Shown here: in pieces, positions 49,262 to 58,235 of the stretch | Numbering within the stretch: position 1 is the first letter of the stretch | Layout: each line of letters opens with the position of its first letter | Assembly: GCA_000818945.1 (NCBI GenBank) | Contig: KN805384.1 | Location: 624,919 to 688,918, forward strand | Direction: 5' to 3' | DNA length: 64,000 nt | DNA from: Schizochytrium sp. CCTCC M209059 | Taxonomy: Eukaryota > Sar > Bigyra > Thraustochytrida > Thraustochytriidae | Notes under the pieces: generated by a model | The model's input: only the letters and a program-made list of their open reading frames with translations | What the model was told of the DNA's origin: nothing | Databases searched by the model: none | Position numbers and translations under genes: made by a program

Positions 49262-50926
49262 ATGAAGAGGAACAGCGCCGACCCCGTGTTTGCGGACCGC
49301 GCGGGCAGCGAGATCGCCGGGAACCCTGCGGCCGTTGCCGATGAGGGCAAGGACACCCCGGAACTAGAGGGCGGCGCCCTGCGGCCGGGCGGCAACCCAA
49401 GCCTCTTTAGCAAGAACAACATTGGCCTCTTGGCCCAGTATGCTGCCATTGGTGTCGTGTACGCGAGTCTCTTCGCTGTGATCTACCCCGCCTTTACCGT
49501 CTACCTGCACATGGAGGGCGTACAGACGACCTCGGTCTCAATTCTCATTACGCTTCCGTACACGCTCAAGTGCTTCATCGGCATTATCACGGATTGCTAC
49601 CCAATCTTTGGCTATCGCCGTCGCCCGTACATGGTCATCGGCTGGAGCGTGTGCTTTGCATGCTGCCTGGCCATGGCCTGCATGGATATTGGCGAACCGT
49701 ACTACCCGGACCCGTCCTGGGCTAATCTGGCGACCTTGACGCCAGAGCAGGAGGCTCAACTCAACACGAATGCCCCCAACGCCGGTACGGCCTACGTTTT
49801 GCTCATGATTCTCGCGAATCTGGGCTCCGTGCTCGCCTTTACTGCCTCTGACGGCATCCTCGTCGAGCTGAGCCAGCGCGAGACGCTCGATGTCCGCGGC
49901 TCCACGCAGACCATGGCCCTAGTGGTGCAGTACGCCTTTCAGATTATTGCCTATGCTGTGACCGGCTTTGGCCTGAACAGCGCCGACTATGGTGGCACAT
50001 TTGAGGGCTCGATTGGTCTGCAGGGCGTGATGGCCATTAACGCTGGCTTTTCCTTTATCGCCATTCCCGCGTCGTGGTTCCTCATCACGGAGGAGAAGAG
50101 CGTGGCCCAAAATATCAAGGAGTACTGGAGCAGGTTCTTTGAGCTCATTACGCATCGCGCCGTGTACCAGCTCATCATGTTCCGCTTTTTCCACAACATG
50201 TTCTCGTGGATCACCGTCACGTCCATGTACATTGTGCAGAGCTCTTGGGCCGGTGTGGAGCCCATGACGCAGTCCGTGATGACCATTCTCGGACTCATCG
50301 TATCGTCGTCTTCGCTCTACATCATGAAGCGGGTGGGTCTCAACTGGAACTGGCACTGGGTTCTCATTGTGTGCCAGGTCAGCGCTGTTATCATCGACTG
50401 CTTCCCGACCTTTTTCACCATTTGGGATGTCTTTCGCAACCAATGGTTCTGGCTTGGTGTTCCGCTCATTTCCAACTTCCCTGACGCCATTGGATACATT
50501 GTCACCACGTATGCCCTGCTTGAGGTCATCGAGGAAGGCAGTGAGGCCGCGACGTATGGCATGGTTACCGCCGTGTCGACCTTGGCGTCGCCTTTCGCTA
50601 CCGTCATTACCAAGAACATTGACGCCAACTTTGACCTAAGCTACGCGACCATTCAGACTGATACGACGTTTGCGCGTCAGCAGGTCACGTACGCGTACGT
50701 TATCATGTACTGCATGCAGCTCTTCAGTCTGGTGTTCCTGTTTTTGCTGCCGAAGCAGAAGGCACAGATGCAGGAGCTCTTGGCGCGCGGTGGCAAGAGC
50801 CGGCGTGTGGGCATTGCGATCCTTTTGGTGGCCCTCTTTCTGTTCATCTGGAGTGTTATGACGAACCTGATGAGCATCTTTCCCGAGACGTCTTGTCTCA
50901 AGATTGCTGGCGGCACCGGTTGCTAA
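49262..50926 (+). CDS. Folate-biopterin transporter family (BT1/MFS-like) protein, copy 1
   Basis: This 554-aa membrane protein has about 12 hydrophobic segments. The signature ITDCYPIFGYRRRPYMVIGW lies after the second helix, with SDGILVELSQRE later, as in the folate-biopterin transporter (FBT/BT1) family common in oomycetes, kinetoplastids and plastid lineages. The N-terminus is hydrophilic without signal peptide, and the C-terminus ends KIAGGTGC after a last helix. Some members carry folates or pterins; many stramenopile paralogues have unknown substrates, so substrate is not claimed. A closely similar paralogue lies 1.5 kb downstream on the same strand. Confidence 0.88.
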   Translation: MKRNSADPVFADRAGSEIAGNPAAVADEGKDTPELEGGALRPGGNPSLFSKNNIGLLAQYAAIGVVYASLFAVIYPAFTVYLHMEGVQTTSVSILITLPYTLKCFIGIITDCYPIFGYRRRPYMVIGWSVCFACCLAMACMDIGEPYYPDPSWANLATLTPEQEAQLNTNAPNAGTAYVLLMILANLGSVLAFTASDGILVELSQRETLDVRGSTQTMALVVQYAFQIIAYAVTGFGLNSADYGGTFEGSIGLQGVMAINAGFSFIAIPASWFLITEEKSVAQNIKEYWSRFFELITHRAVYQLIMFRFFHNMFSWITVTSMYIVQSSWAGVEPMTQSVMTILGLIVSSSSLYIMKRVGLNWNWHWVLIVCQVSAVIIDCFPTFFTIWDVFRNQWFWLGVPLISNFPDAIGYIVTTYALLEVIEEGSEAATYGMVTAVSTLASPFATVITKNIDANFDLSYATIQTDTTFARQQVTYAYVIMYCMQLFSLVFLFLLPKQKAQMQELLARGGKSRRVGIAILLVALFLFIWSVMTNLMSIFPETSCLKIAGGTGC

Positions 50927-52426
50927 AGAAATTTGTGATAACTAGCAGAACCAAACCATTCCATTTTACGTGTTTTTTATCTCTTCTATGTCGCGAGATA
51001 GACAGGCAGGCAGGTAGGCAGGCAGACATCTCACTCTTGGGTTGTCTTGGTCTGTTTAGCTGGTTGTAAAACATGGTGAACTGAGCTCTTTGCTAAACAA
51101 CAACAAGGCGGACGGACCTGTTGCAGACACGCACACTAGGTAATTCTTTACCTCTCCCCCCTCGGAAACTGTTATTGGGGCTCGTCCGGGTCTTGGTTTG
51201 AGCTCAATGGCGGTCCCACGATCATCGACCCGTTCCAGTTGCAAAGGCAAGACAATCCGTCTAAGATCAGCTATCGAGAAACTGCAGGTGTATTGAGGAA
51301 TGAACTGTAAAATGTAGTCTGTCCTCACTCAGCACACTGTTCGCTGGAAAGGCTTATGATGAGACTTCTCATGGGTGACAGATTGACGTTTTCTCGTCCA
51401 TGCCAACCATCCGTGGTGGCATCATTCTTTGTCCTCGATAAGGTGCAGCTGACGAAGTCGCTTCAAAGCATTGAGCCTACTCGACTCGCTATCAGCAGCG
51501 CGCCCGCCGGGGGGGGGGGGGGGGGGACAGCCGTGAGACGAACTCCGCGTCGCGTCGACAGCGCTGCGTTTGCGCAGCAGCAAGCTCGGGTGGTGTGGGA
51601 TCGCTTTGATCCCGCTGTGGGACGAAGGCACGTGCGCTGTGGCTGAGGCTCCTGCAGGGTGTGCATTGTGGGCTGCGGCCAGCTTGTGCCCAAATTGGGT
51701 GGTTTTCGCAGAGAAGCTGTCGGGAGTTCGGCGAGAACGCCTTTCGGCACCTGACTGGCCATGGCTGATTGAAAGTGCCCGGTCTATGGGTGGCTGAGCA
51801 TAAGACGAGAAAAGAAAAGGTAGGATCGGGATTCGCCATATGAGTTAGGACTAGATTGCGGCGCCAATGCTCGCCCACATTCGATGATGGCAGAGGAGGG
51901 TGACAGTCTTTATTCTTTGTCGGCCGCTGCCGCTCTCGCTGCCACTGACGGCACGAAGCGTGTGGAAGGTGGGCTCGTGAATGCTCACGCCTTGGCTTTG
52001 CGCAAGGATGTGGCGCGTTGTAAGTGTGCTTGAGACGTCGCTTTTGGTCGCCTAGACGCGAGATGTGGAAGACGGCGGCGCGGTGCCTTGACAATGTAGG
52101 TGGAAGTCCGTCCGTCTACTCACGGCTGAATGCACGAGCCAGAGCCAAGAAGTCTAACCAGGGGTGGCCGCCTGCATCTCCAGCTGAGATTAACCAGTGG
52201 CCTGCGGATAGGTCTCGACCAAGGCAAAATTTCAGGCGAATGACTCCGACCAAGAGCTTTACTCGCACGTCTCGAGGTCGCCACATCTTGCTGAATATTT
52301 TTTGTTAAAGGGGGCATCTTCAAAAAGTGATGCAGCATGCGGCAAAGCAATCTAAAAATCAGCGACCTTGGGAAAGCAAAACCGCAACCTAACCTGGAGA
52401 GAGCAAGAGAAAGCTGCCTCGTAAGC
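50927..52426. other. Spacer between tandem transporters with element remnants
   Basis: This 1.5-kb gap carries (GGCA)n-like units at about 51003-51030, a PBS-like motif at 51175-51192, a short element copy at 51288-51355 and a G18 run at about 51509-51526. No intact gene is seen. The promoter of transporter copy 2 must lie in its right part. Confidence 0.55.
51288..51355. repeat. Short dispersed element E, copy 1
   Basis: The segment GTGTATTGAGGAATGAACTG... to ...CGCTGGAAAGGCTT matches both ends of the segment at 63623-63863. The second copy has roughly 170 extra bases inside, so this one looks internally deleted or solo. Confidence 0.6.
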
Positions 52427-54091
52427 ATGTCGTCGACTCAACACGACCCGACATACTCGGAGCGGCTGGGAAGCGAAATTACAGCAAACCCAGCTGCAGT
52501 CGATGATGTGTCGAAGTTAAGCATGAACGTCGAGGAAGGCGCACTTCGGCCAGGAGGAACCCCAAGCATTTTTAGCACGAACAATATCGGTCTCCTCGTG
52601 CAGTATGCGGCCATTGGCGTGGTGTACGCTAGTCTTTATGCCGTGGTCTATCCGGCCTTTACCGTGTACCTGCACATGGAGGGCGTGGAGACGATGTCCA
52701 TTTATATTTTGATTGTGCTGCCGTACACGCTCAAATGCTTTATTGGAATCATCACGGATTGCTACCCGATCTTTGGCTATCGTCGGCGACCCTACATGGT
52801 TATGGGCTGGACCTTGTGCTTTGTGTGCTGCCTTGCCATGGCGTGCATGAATATTGGTGACCCTTACTACCCAGACCCGACATGGGCAGGCCTGACGTCT
52901 CTCACGGCCGAACAGGAAGCTCAGCTCAACACTGACGCGCCTAATTCCGGCACCACATACGTCCTGCTCATGATCCTTGCGAACCTAGGGTCAGTTCTTG
53001 CCTTTACCGCATCGGATGGCATTCTCGTGGAGCTGAGTCAGCGCGAGGCCCTGGAAGTTCGCGGTACCACGCAGACAATGGTGTACGTCGTGCAGGACCT
53101 TTTTAAGATTGTCGGTACGGCTGCCGTGGGTTTTGGTCTGAACAGCGCCGACTATGGTGGAAGCTTTGCCAATACAATTGGACTCCAGGGCGTAATGGCC
53201 ATCAATGCCTGCTTTTCTTTTATTGCCATTCCGGCATCCTGGTTTCTCATTTCGGAAAAGAAGAGCGAGGCACAGAAGATTGGCGAATACTGGAACAAAT
53301 TCTTTGATCTCATTACGCATCGCGCCGTGTACCAGCTCATCATCTTCCGCTTCTTCCACAACATGTTTGCCTGGATTTCAGTCACCGCGGCCTCGCCTGT
53401 GCAGAGTGTTTGGGCGGAGGTGGAGCCCATGACGAGTTCGGTTGCGTCGATTTTGGGCAATTTCGTTGCCGCATCGGCTCTTTATATCATGAAGCGCTGG
53501 GGTCTCGGCTGGAATTGGCACTGGGTGATTATCGTTTGCCAAGTTGGCGCCATCATCGTTGACTGTTTTCCCACCTTTTTCACCATTTGGGATGTCTTTC
53601 GCAACCAGTGGTTCTGGCTCGGTGTGCCTCTCATTTCGGACTTTCCCGACGCCATTGGATATATCGTCACCACGTACGCCCTGCTCGAGGTCATTGAAGA
53701 AGGCAACGAAGCCGCGACTTATGGCATGGTCTCGGCCGTATCGACTCTGGCATCGCCTTTTGCGACGGTCATTACCAAGAATATTGACGCCAACTTTGAC
53801 CTCTCGTACGCGACCATTCAGACCGATTCCACCTTTGCGCGCCAGCAGGTTACGTACGCCTATGTGATCATGTATTGCATGCAAATCTTCAGCCTGGTCT
53901 TTCTTTTCCTCCTGCCCAAGCAAAAGGCACAAATGCAGGAACTCTTGGCGCGTGGTGGCAAGAGCCGTCGCGTAGGAATCCTCATCCTCTCCATCGCGCT
54001 CTTCCTCTTTATCTGGAGTGTCATGACGAATCTCATGAGTATCTTTCCAGCCACCTCATGCCTCAGCATTGCTGGTGGTACTGGATGTTGA
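52427..54091 (+). CDS. Folate-biopterin transporter family (BT1/MFS-like) protein, copy 2
   Basis: The frame opens at ATG 52337, but the internal ATG at 52427 gives MSSTQHDPTYSERLGSEITANPAAV, which aligns with copy 1 from its Met and yields exactly the same length (554 aa). It is therefore preferred. It has the same roughly 12 helices and FBT signature (ITDCYPIFGYRRRPYMVMGW) and ends SIAGGTGC. Long blocks, including the last third, are nearly identical to copy 1, while the N-terminal 30 residues and the loops after helices 5-6 differ. This is a tandem duplication with retained coding capacity in both copies. Substrate unknown. Confidence 0.87.
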   Translation: MSSTQHDPTYSERLGSEITANPAAVDDVSKLSMNVEEGALRPGGTPSIFSTNNIGLLVQYAAIGVVYASLYAVVYPAFTVYLHMEGVETMSIYILIVLPYTLKCFIGIITDCYPIFGYRRRPYMVMGWTLCFVCCLAMACMNIGDPYYPDPTWAGLTSLTAEQEAQLNTDAPNSGTTYVLLMILANLGSVLAFTASDGILVELSQREALEVRGTTQTMVYVVQDLFKIVGTAAVGFGLNSADYGGSFANTIGLQGVMAINACFSFIAIPASWFLISEKKSEAQKIGEYWNKFFDLITHRAVYQLIIFRFFHNMFAWISVTAASPVQSVWAEVEPMTSSVASILGNFVAASALYIMKRWGLGWNWHWVIIVCQVGAIIVDCFPTFFTIWDVFRNQWFWLGVPLISDFPDAIGYIVTTYALLEVIEEGNEAATYGMVSAVSTLASPFATVITKNIDANFDLSYATIQTDSTFARQQVTYAYVIMYCMQIFSLVFLFLLPKQKAQMQELLARGGKSRRVGILILSIALFLFIWSVMTNLMSIFPATSCLSIAGGTGC

Positions 54092-54661
54092 TTACAAACG
54101 TCCCACAACCGAAGAGCCAATTCAAAATCATTTTTCAAACTATGCGAGCTTCGATGAATTCGATTTTTATCTTTCGAAAATTATACTTTTCTTTGACAAA
54201 TGCAAGGTATCACAAGCCGCGAGTCAAACGCAAGGGTATCATAAGTCATCAGTCAAATGTGAGTTATTATAGGCCGTGAGTCAAATGCAAGACTTTTCGT
54301 CCAAGGCTTGCTATCAGCACGCAAAAGATTGCAAGGGATGGTTGCAACCAGTGCTGTTTGTTTTGGCTGCCGCATGGGGCCAAAGGTCGTGGTTGGTTTG
54401 GGTCGCCTTGAGCGATTTGCTAACAAGGAGAAAAGCCAAGTAAGTTGAAATCAAATATTTCGACCGCAAAAGTTTCGGTGCGTCACAAGACCATTGCGGA
54501 ACTATGCGAAGCTCTGATCATCTTACTGAAAAGTCTTATAAGTTACAGCTCCTACATTGCGTGTCTATTACCCTCGGTGCGCCAATACGATCCCGATCCC
54601 GATGCCACTTCTAGGCGAATTGGAAAGTGTAAAAGCCGTACGAGATATCGCTCGCAAGAGT
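54092..54661. other. Convergent intergenic region with short internal repeats
   Basis: This 570-bp AT-richer spacer separates transporter copy 2 (+) from the Lys/Ala-rich gene (-). Around 54208-54290 a TCATAAGTCA/TTATAGGCCGTGAGTCAAATGCAAG-type unit recurs about three times. No gene is supported. Confidence 0.5.
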
Positions 54662-54966
54662 CTAAGTTGTTTTGGTGCCCGTTTCCCTGAGCCTTTTATT
54701 GAGCTCTGATGCGGGCTCAGCTTCATATATCTTGACGGGCTTGATCACCCGACCTGTCCCTGTCACGCGGGTCGTTTGGGCACGCTTTCCAGAATCGACG
54801 GACTGTCGTTTGTTTGTCTTTTGCTGAGGTGTCGCTCGATTGGCGTGAGAGGTACGTTGTTTGACCGGGGGGCGCGCAGGTGATGCAGCAGCAGGAGCAG
54901 CAGCAGCAGCAGCAGCAGGAGCAGCAGCAGCAGCAGGAGCAGCAGCAGCAGCAGCATCAGCAGCAG

Positions 54967-55015
<49 letters not shown>

Positions 55016-55441
55016 TTTCTTTTCGACGGCAGCTTCAGCGCGTGCCTTTTTCTTTGCGGCATGAGGAGTCTTTGACTTGAGATGCGCGTTTGTAGTGTTC
55101 GCACTACCTTTGGAGGCGCAAAGATTAAGAATGAGGTCCGTAACGGTGTCGTCGGTAAGATATCCCTTTGTTGCCATGAATTTGGCAAGCTTGATGAATT
55201 TCTTTTGCATCTTCTTTTTCTTTTTCTCCTTTTTCCGCTTTTTGGCCTCCTCGGCACTCGGACCATCGAGCGCTTCGCTCAGCTTTCTCTTCTGGCTCTT
55301 TGCCTGCTTTTCCGTCATGCCGTGGGCTTTGCTCTTGGTCTCGAGACTTGCAGATGTGTCTCTTCTTTCCCCATCACGTTGCGCATCAATATCGCCGACT
55401 TCGACATTGCTGTCGAGATCGTGCTTGCGGGATTGGGCCAT
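54662..55441 (-). CDS. Lys/Ala-rich basic protein, unknown
   Basis: This 259-aa protein starts at ATG 55441; upstream codons reach only a GTG. Features in order: a charged N-terminus, a strongly basic run (EEAKKRKKEKKKKKMQKKF, about 65-85) that could serve as a nuclear or nucleolar signal, and a short amphipathic domain (KFIKLAKFMATKGYLTDDTVTDLILNLCA). A polyAla/polyAsp/Ala-Pro stretch encoded by a long (CAG)n-like repeat follows, then a basic Thr/Gln-rich tail. Composition suggests a chromatin or nucleolar protein. No family is recognised; only about 30 residues look folded. Confidence 0.6.
54880..55015. repeat. Long CAG/CTG-type trinucleotide array in coding sequence
   Basis: About 135 bases of (GCA/CAG)n with GAG and CAT interruptions are read on the minus strand as polyAla, polyAsp and Ala-Pro. 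All three plus frames are also open here, which creates false ORFs. Confidence 0.85.
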
Positions 55442-56804
55442 CTTGATGGATGAGTAGAGGATGTAATTCAAAATCTGTATGCACTTGAAGGAGCTGTTTC
55501 GCACCTTCTCTGCCGCCGACACGCGAGGACTTTAGGGTGTGTCTCGTGCAGAAAACAGAAGCAGCCGTTGTGCCCGTTCGTCGGGGCGCTTTATCTATCC
55601 AGTTCGTCGGTAGCAAAAAACGCAAGGCCCTCGAGCGAACAAACCCTGACGACGGCCTTTGCAATGCTCGTGCGCGCAGTCCTTTTCGCAGCGGGCCGTG
55701 GCGTAGCCGGCGAGTTGAAATGAGCTCACCCTTCGAGACGCACGCGGCGTTGCAGCAAACCTCGCCTTCCCTTGCCTCCCCACCCTGGCAAGGACGCGCG
55801 GTGGCGCGAGAAGCGGCACGTGGTCGCGCGCACACGCGTGATGCGAGAGCGGTCGAGCGACCGAGCGAGCACGCACCGCACGCACAATCAGCGCAAAGGC
55901 CGTTTGCTTGCTGCAGCTGGCTTACTCGCTTGCTCGATTGATTGACAGCTCATGGGAAAAAAAGTGAAATGTTAACATTAAAGCTGTCAAGCTTGATTGC
56001 TGCTTCATGGCCTGTGAGTCGGAAGACGCAAAATATAAGCTGACAAGCTTGCTTGCCTGAAGTCCCTCATAAGAATCTGTTACACAGATGTCGTCCGTTG
56101 AGGGGTGCTAACAAGCCGATGGATGCAGAGAAGGATGACCATGACATGACAACAGCCAGCTTGCTAGCTCATCCAAAGACTCCCTCCAAAACAGGAAAAA
56201 CGCTTCTTCATCGGGAAAAAAATATATAAAAAAAAACATTCAACACCGGGACTTCGCGTGCAGTCCCCTATCACACTACTAACCCGGCCCTACGTGACTT
56301 TTCTGCTCAGTGCGAATGCGAATGAGATGAGGAGTTGCACGTGGTATGATCGAGTGTCCTGTAATGTGCAAAACCTGAGGTTATAAACATTCATGCATGA
56401 TATTTTTGACCAAAGATTTGGTGTAGAACAGGACGTAAAATTGCGACCCGTGAAAGTTTCATTTGAGGCTAGTCTGGTCCTCTTGAACTGAAACGAGAGA
56501 CTCTTTATAGTCGGATTATTACTTTTCAGCGTTGAAAGGTCAAGTGATAATATGGGAAAGACTTGAGGGTACGAGGGCTTCTTTGAGCTTATGGTGGCAT
56601 GGTCCTGAAACGCTCTCGAGTCAGACTGAGCCTGCATGCTCGACCACACGATCGATCGCAAAGACATTGAGAATTCCAACGTTGCATAGAGAGAGGTAAG
56701 TCGGACTAAGACCTGAACTTTCCGGCTCAGAGCATCGGGTGCCTGAGACGCAAGCTGGCTCGAATAGGCGCCTTAATCTGCTCGTTAGAAGAAGTGTGGA
56801 CCAA
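55442..56804. other. Spacer between two minus-strand genes, carries repeat R copy
   Basis: This 1.36-kb gap includes the promoter of the Lys/Ala-rich gene (left) and the 3' side of the zinc-finger gene (right). A dispersed repeat copy occupies about 56205-56500. No gene is supported. Confidence 0.55.
56205..56500. repeat. Dispersed repeat R, copy 1 (partial)
   Basis: The core from 56235 (AACATTCAACACCGGGACTT) to about 56352 (ACGTGGTATGATCG) matches 59542-59664 with few changes. Looser similarity continues to about 56475 (GACGTAAAATTGCGACCCGTGAAAGTTTCAT versus the corresponding part near 59770). An A-rich tract precedes the core in all copies. Confidence 0.7.
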
Positions 56805-58235
56805 TCACTGATCTGCATGCTTGCTACAGAGTCCATTGTCGCGGGCGCGAAGCCGGCAAGAGGGCATCCGGCACATGAACTCCCGGCCGTGCGCGTGGCA
56901 GTGACCGGCGATCCAAGCCTGCGTCAAGCAGCCAGTAGTCTTGCAAGTTTTAAAGCCACCATGACGCCTGCAAAGCTGGTTTCGATTTGCGGCTGATTTG
57001 CAGCCGGAAAAGGAGCACCGAACGCCGCCACCATGAAATTTGCAAAATGTGGTAGGGGCCACTGCAGATGACGTGCAATTTGGGGCTTGACAGCGCTTGC
57101 CGCCTCCGTGCCGTTTACACCACTCGGTGTTGCTAATCGCCGAACTCGTGCACCCAAGAATTGAGCAGCGCTTTCCACCGCCGTGCCGTGTGCACCACTC
57201 GGTGTTGTCAATTGCCGACTTCGTGCATCCGGTGATTACGCAGCGTCGACCTCCACCATGTTGGAAACATTTGCCTCCGGCATGAGACCTTTTGGGGCAC
57301 ATTGGAACTTTGCAGCGCCTTTGTCCACCGTGCTTTCGGCATCTATTCTTTGTGCCGGCTTTCCAGTTGCAACCGGAGATGCAGCAGACGTCAAGAAGCT
57401 CGATAGGCTGCGTCTGTGCGCTCGCTGAGCTGTCGCCTTCAGTTGTACTTTGCTCGCCCTGAGTCTCGCGTCCACCCGCCGAGTCGGTAGACTTCTCGCC
57501 AGGATGTCGAGGAGGGCTTGCCTTGGCCGAGACTCGTTGTCGACGCATGGCGCGTTTCTTACCGATCTTGCTGGCCTTGACGGCTGGCCGGCTGTCCTCC
57601 TCGTCAACCTCTCGAGAGCGCTTTTTCTGTGTCTTCTTCTTTAATGTCGTCGTCTTGCGGGCTGGACTCGAAGACAGCAGTGTTTGCTCAGAAGCTTGGT
57701 GCGCTTGGTCGCTGGCGCCAGGATTGTCTGACGCAACCTCGGGCGTCTCTTGTGTCGAGGATGAGCTCAACGTGCTCGAGGCAATCTGAGAGACAGAAGC
57801 GCTACCGCGCGCAGAGCCGTCTTTTCTTTTCTTGGCTTCGAGCTTGACAAGACGACTGCTGCGTCTGCGAGTGCTGCTGTTGCGCTCAACCTCGCCCTGG
57901 GCTGCCGAGCTCTTCCTCGTCGTCCTTGTCGTCTTTGTTGTTGGCGTGGCAGCTGCATCCACCTTTTCGAGGGGCTCGCTCGGGCTTGCCGGCGGCGACG
58001 ACTGCGGCCATGAGAGCGACAGCGGTGCGGACGAGAGAGTGAGCGAGGAGTCGTGCGAGAGAGCGCTCGGGTCGCTGCGCTCCTGCGCCACCTCGGCAAG
58101 CGCTAGTAAGGGTTCAAAGGAGCTGAGCTTGTGTGCATGGTGGTGATGCCCCTCGCGTTGCTCTTCTCGTCTCTCTTCTCTCTCCACAGGCGCAGCGGGC
58201 GCAGCGGCGCGGCGTTGAATGGGCGCGCGCAGCAT
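56805..58235 (-). CDS. WRKY19-like zinc-finger repeat protein
   Basis: This 476-aa protein has a disordered, Ser/Arg/Lys-rich N-terminal 280 residues with basic patches (KKKTQKKRSR, KIGKKRAMRRQR) likely to act as nuclear signals. From residue 284 to the end it consists of about eight tandem 24-25-residue units of pattern C-x4-C-x(8-10)-C-x2/3-H followed by GGG[KR]RC, for example CSILGCTSSAISNTEWCKRHGGG. Such units are common in oomycete and other stramenopile proteins annotated 'WRKY transcription factor 19-like', although no WRKYGQK motif is present. They probably bind zinc; DNA or RNA binding is assumed, not shown. The gene is flanked on both sides by copies of dispersed repeat R. Confidence 0.85.
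   Translation of the reverse strand: MLRAPIQRRAAAPAAPVEREERREEQREGHHHHAHKLSSFEPLLALAEVAQERSDPSALSHDSSLTLSSAPLSLSWPQSSPPASPSEPLEKVDAAATPTTKTTRTTRKSSAAQGEVERNSSTRRRSSRLVKLEAKKRKDGSARGSASVSQIASSTLSSSSTQETPEVASDNPGASDQAHQASEQTLLSSSPARKTTTLKKKTQKKRSREVDEEDSRPAVKASKIGKKRAMRRQRVSAKASPPRHPGEKSTDSAGGRETQGEQSTTEGDSSASAQTQPIELLDVCCISGCNWKAGTKNRCRKHGGQRRCKVPMCPKRSHAGGKCFQHGGGRRCVITGCTKSAIDNTEWCTRHGGGKRCSILGCTSSAISNTEWCKRHGGGKRCQAPNCTSSAVAPTTFCKFHGGGVRCSFSGCKSAANRNQLCRRHGGFKTCKTTGCLTQAWIAGHCHAHGREFMCRMPSCRLRARDNGLCSKHADQ

Noticed and set aside
54880..55080. Plus-strand polyGln/polyAla frames over the CAG array
   Set aside because: They arise because the repeat lacks stops in every frame; the minus frame continues into structured basic sequence on both sides.
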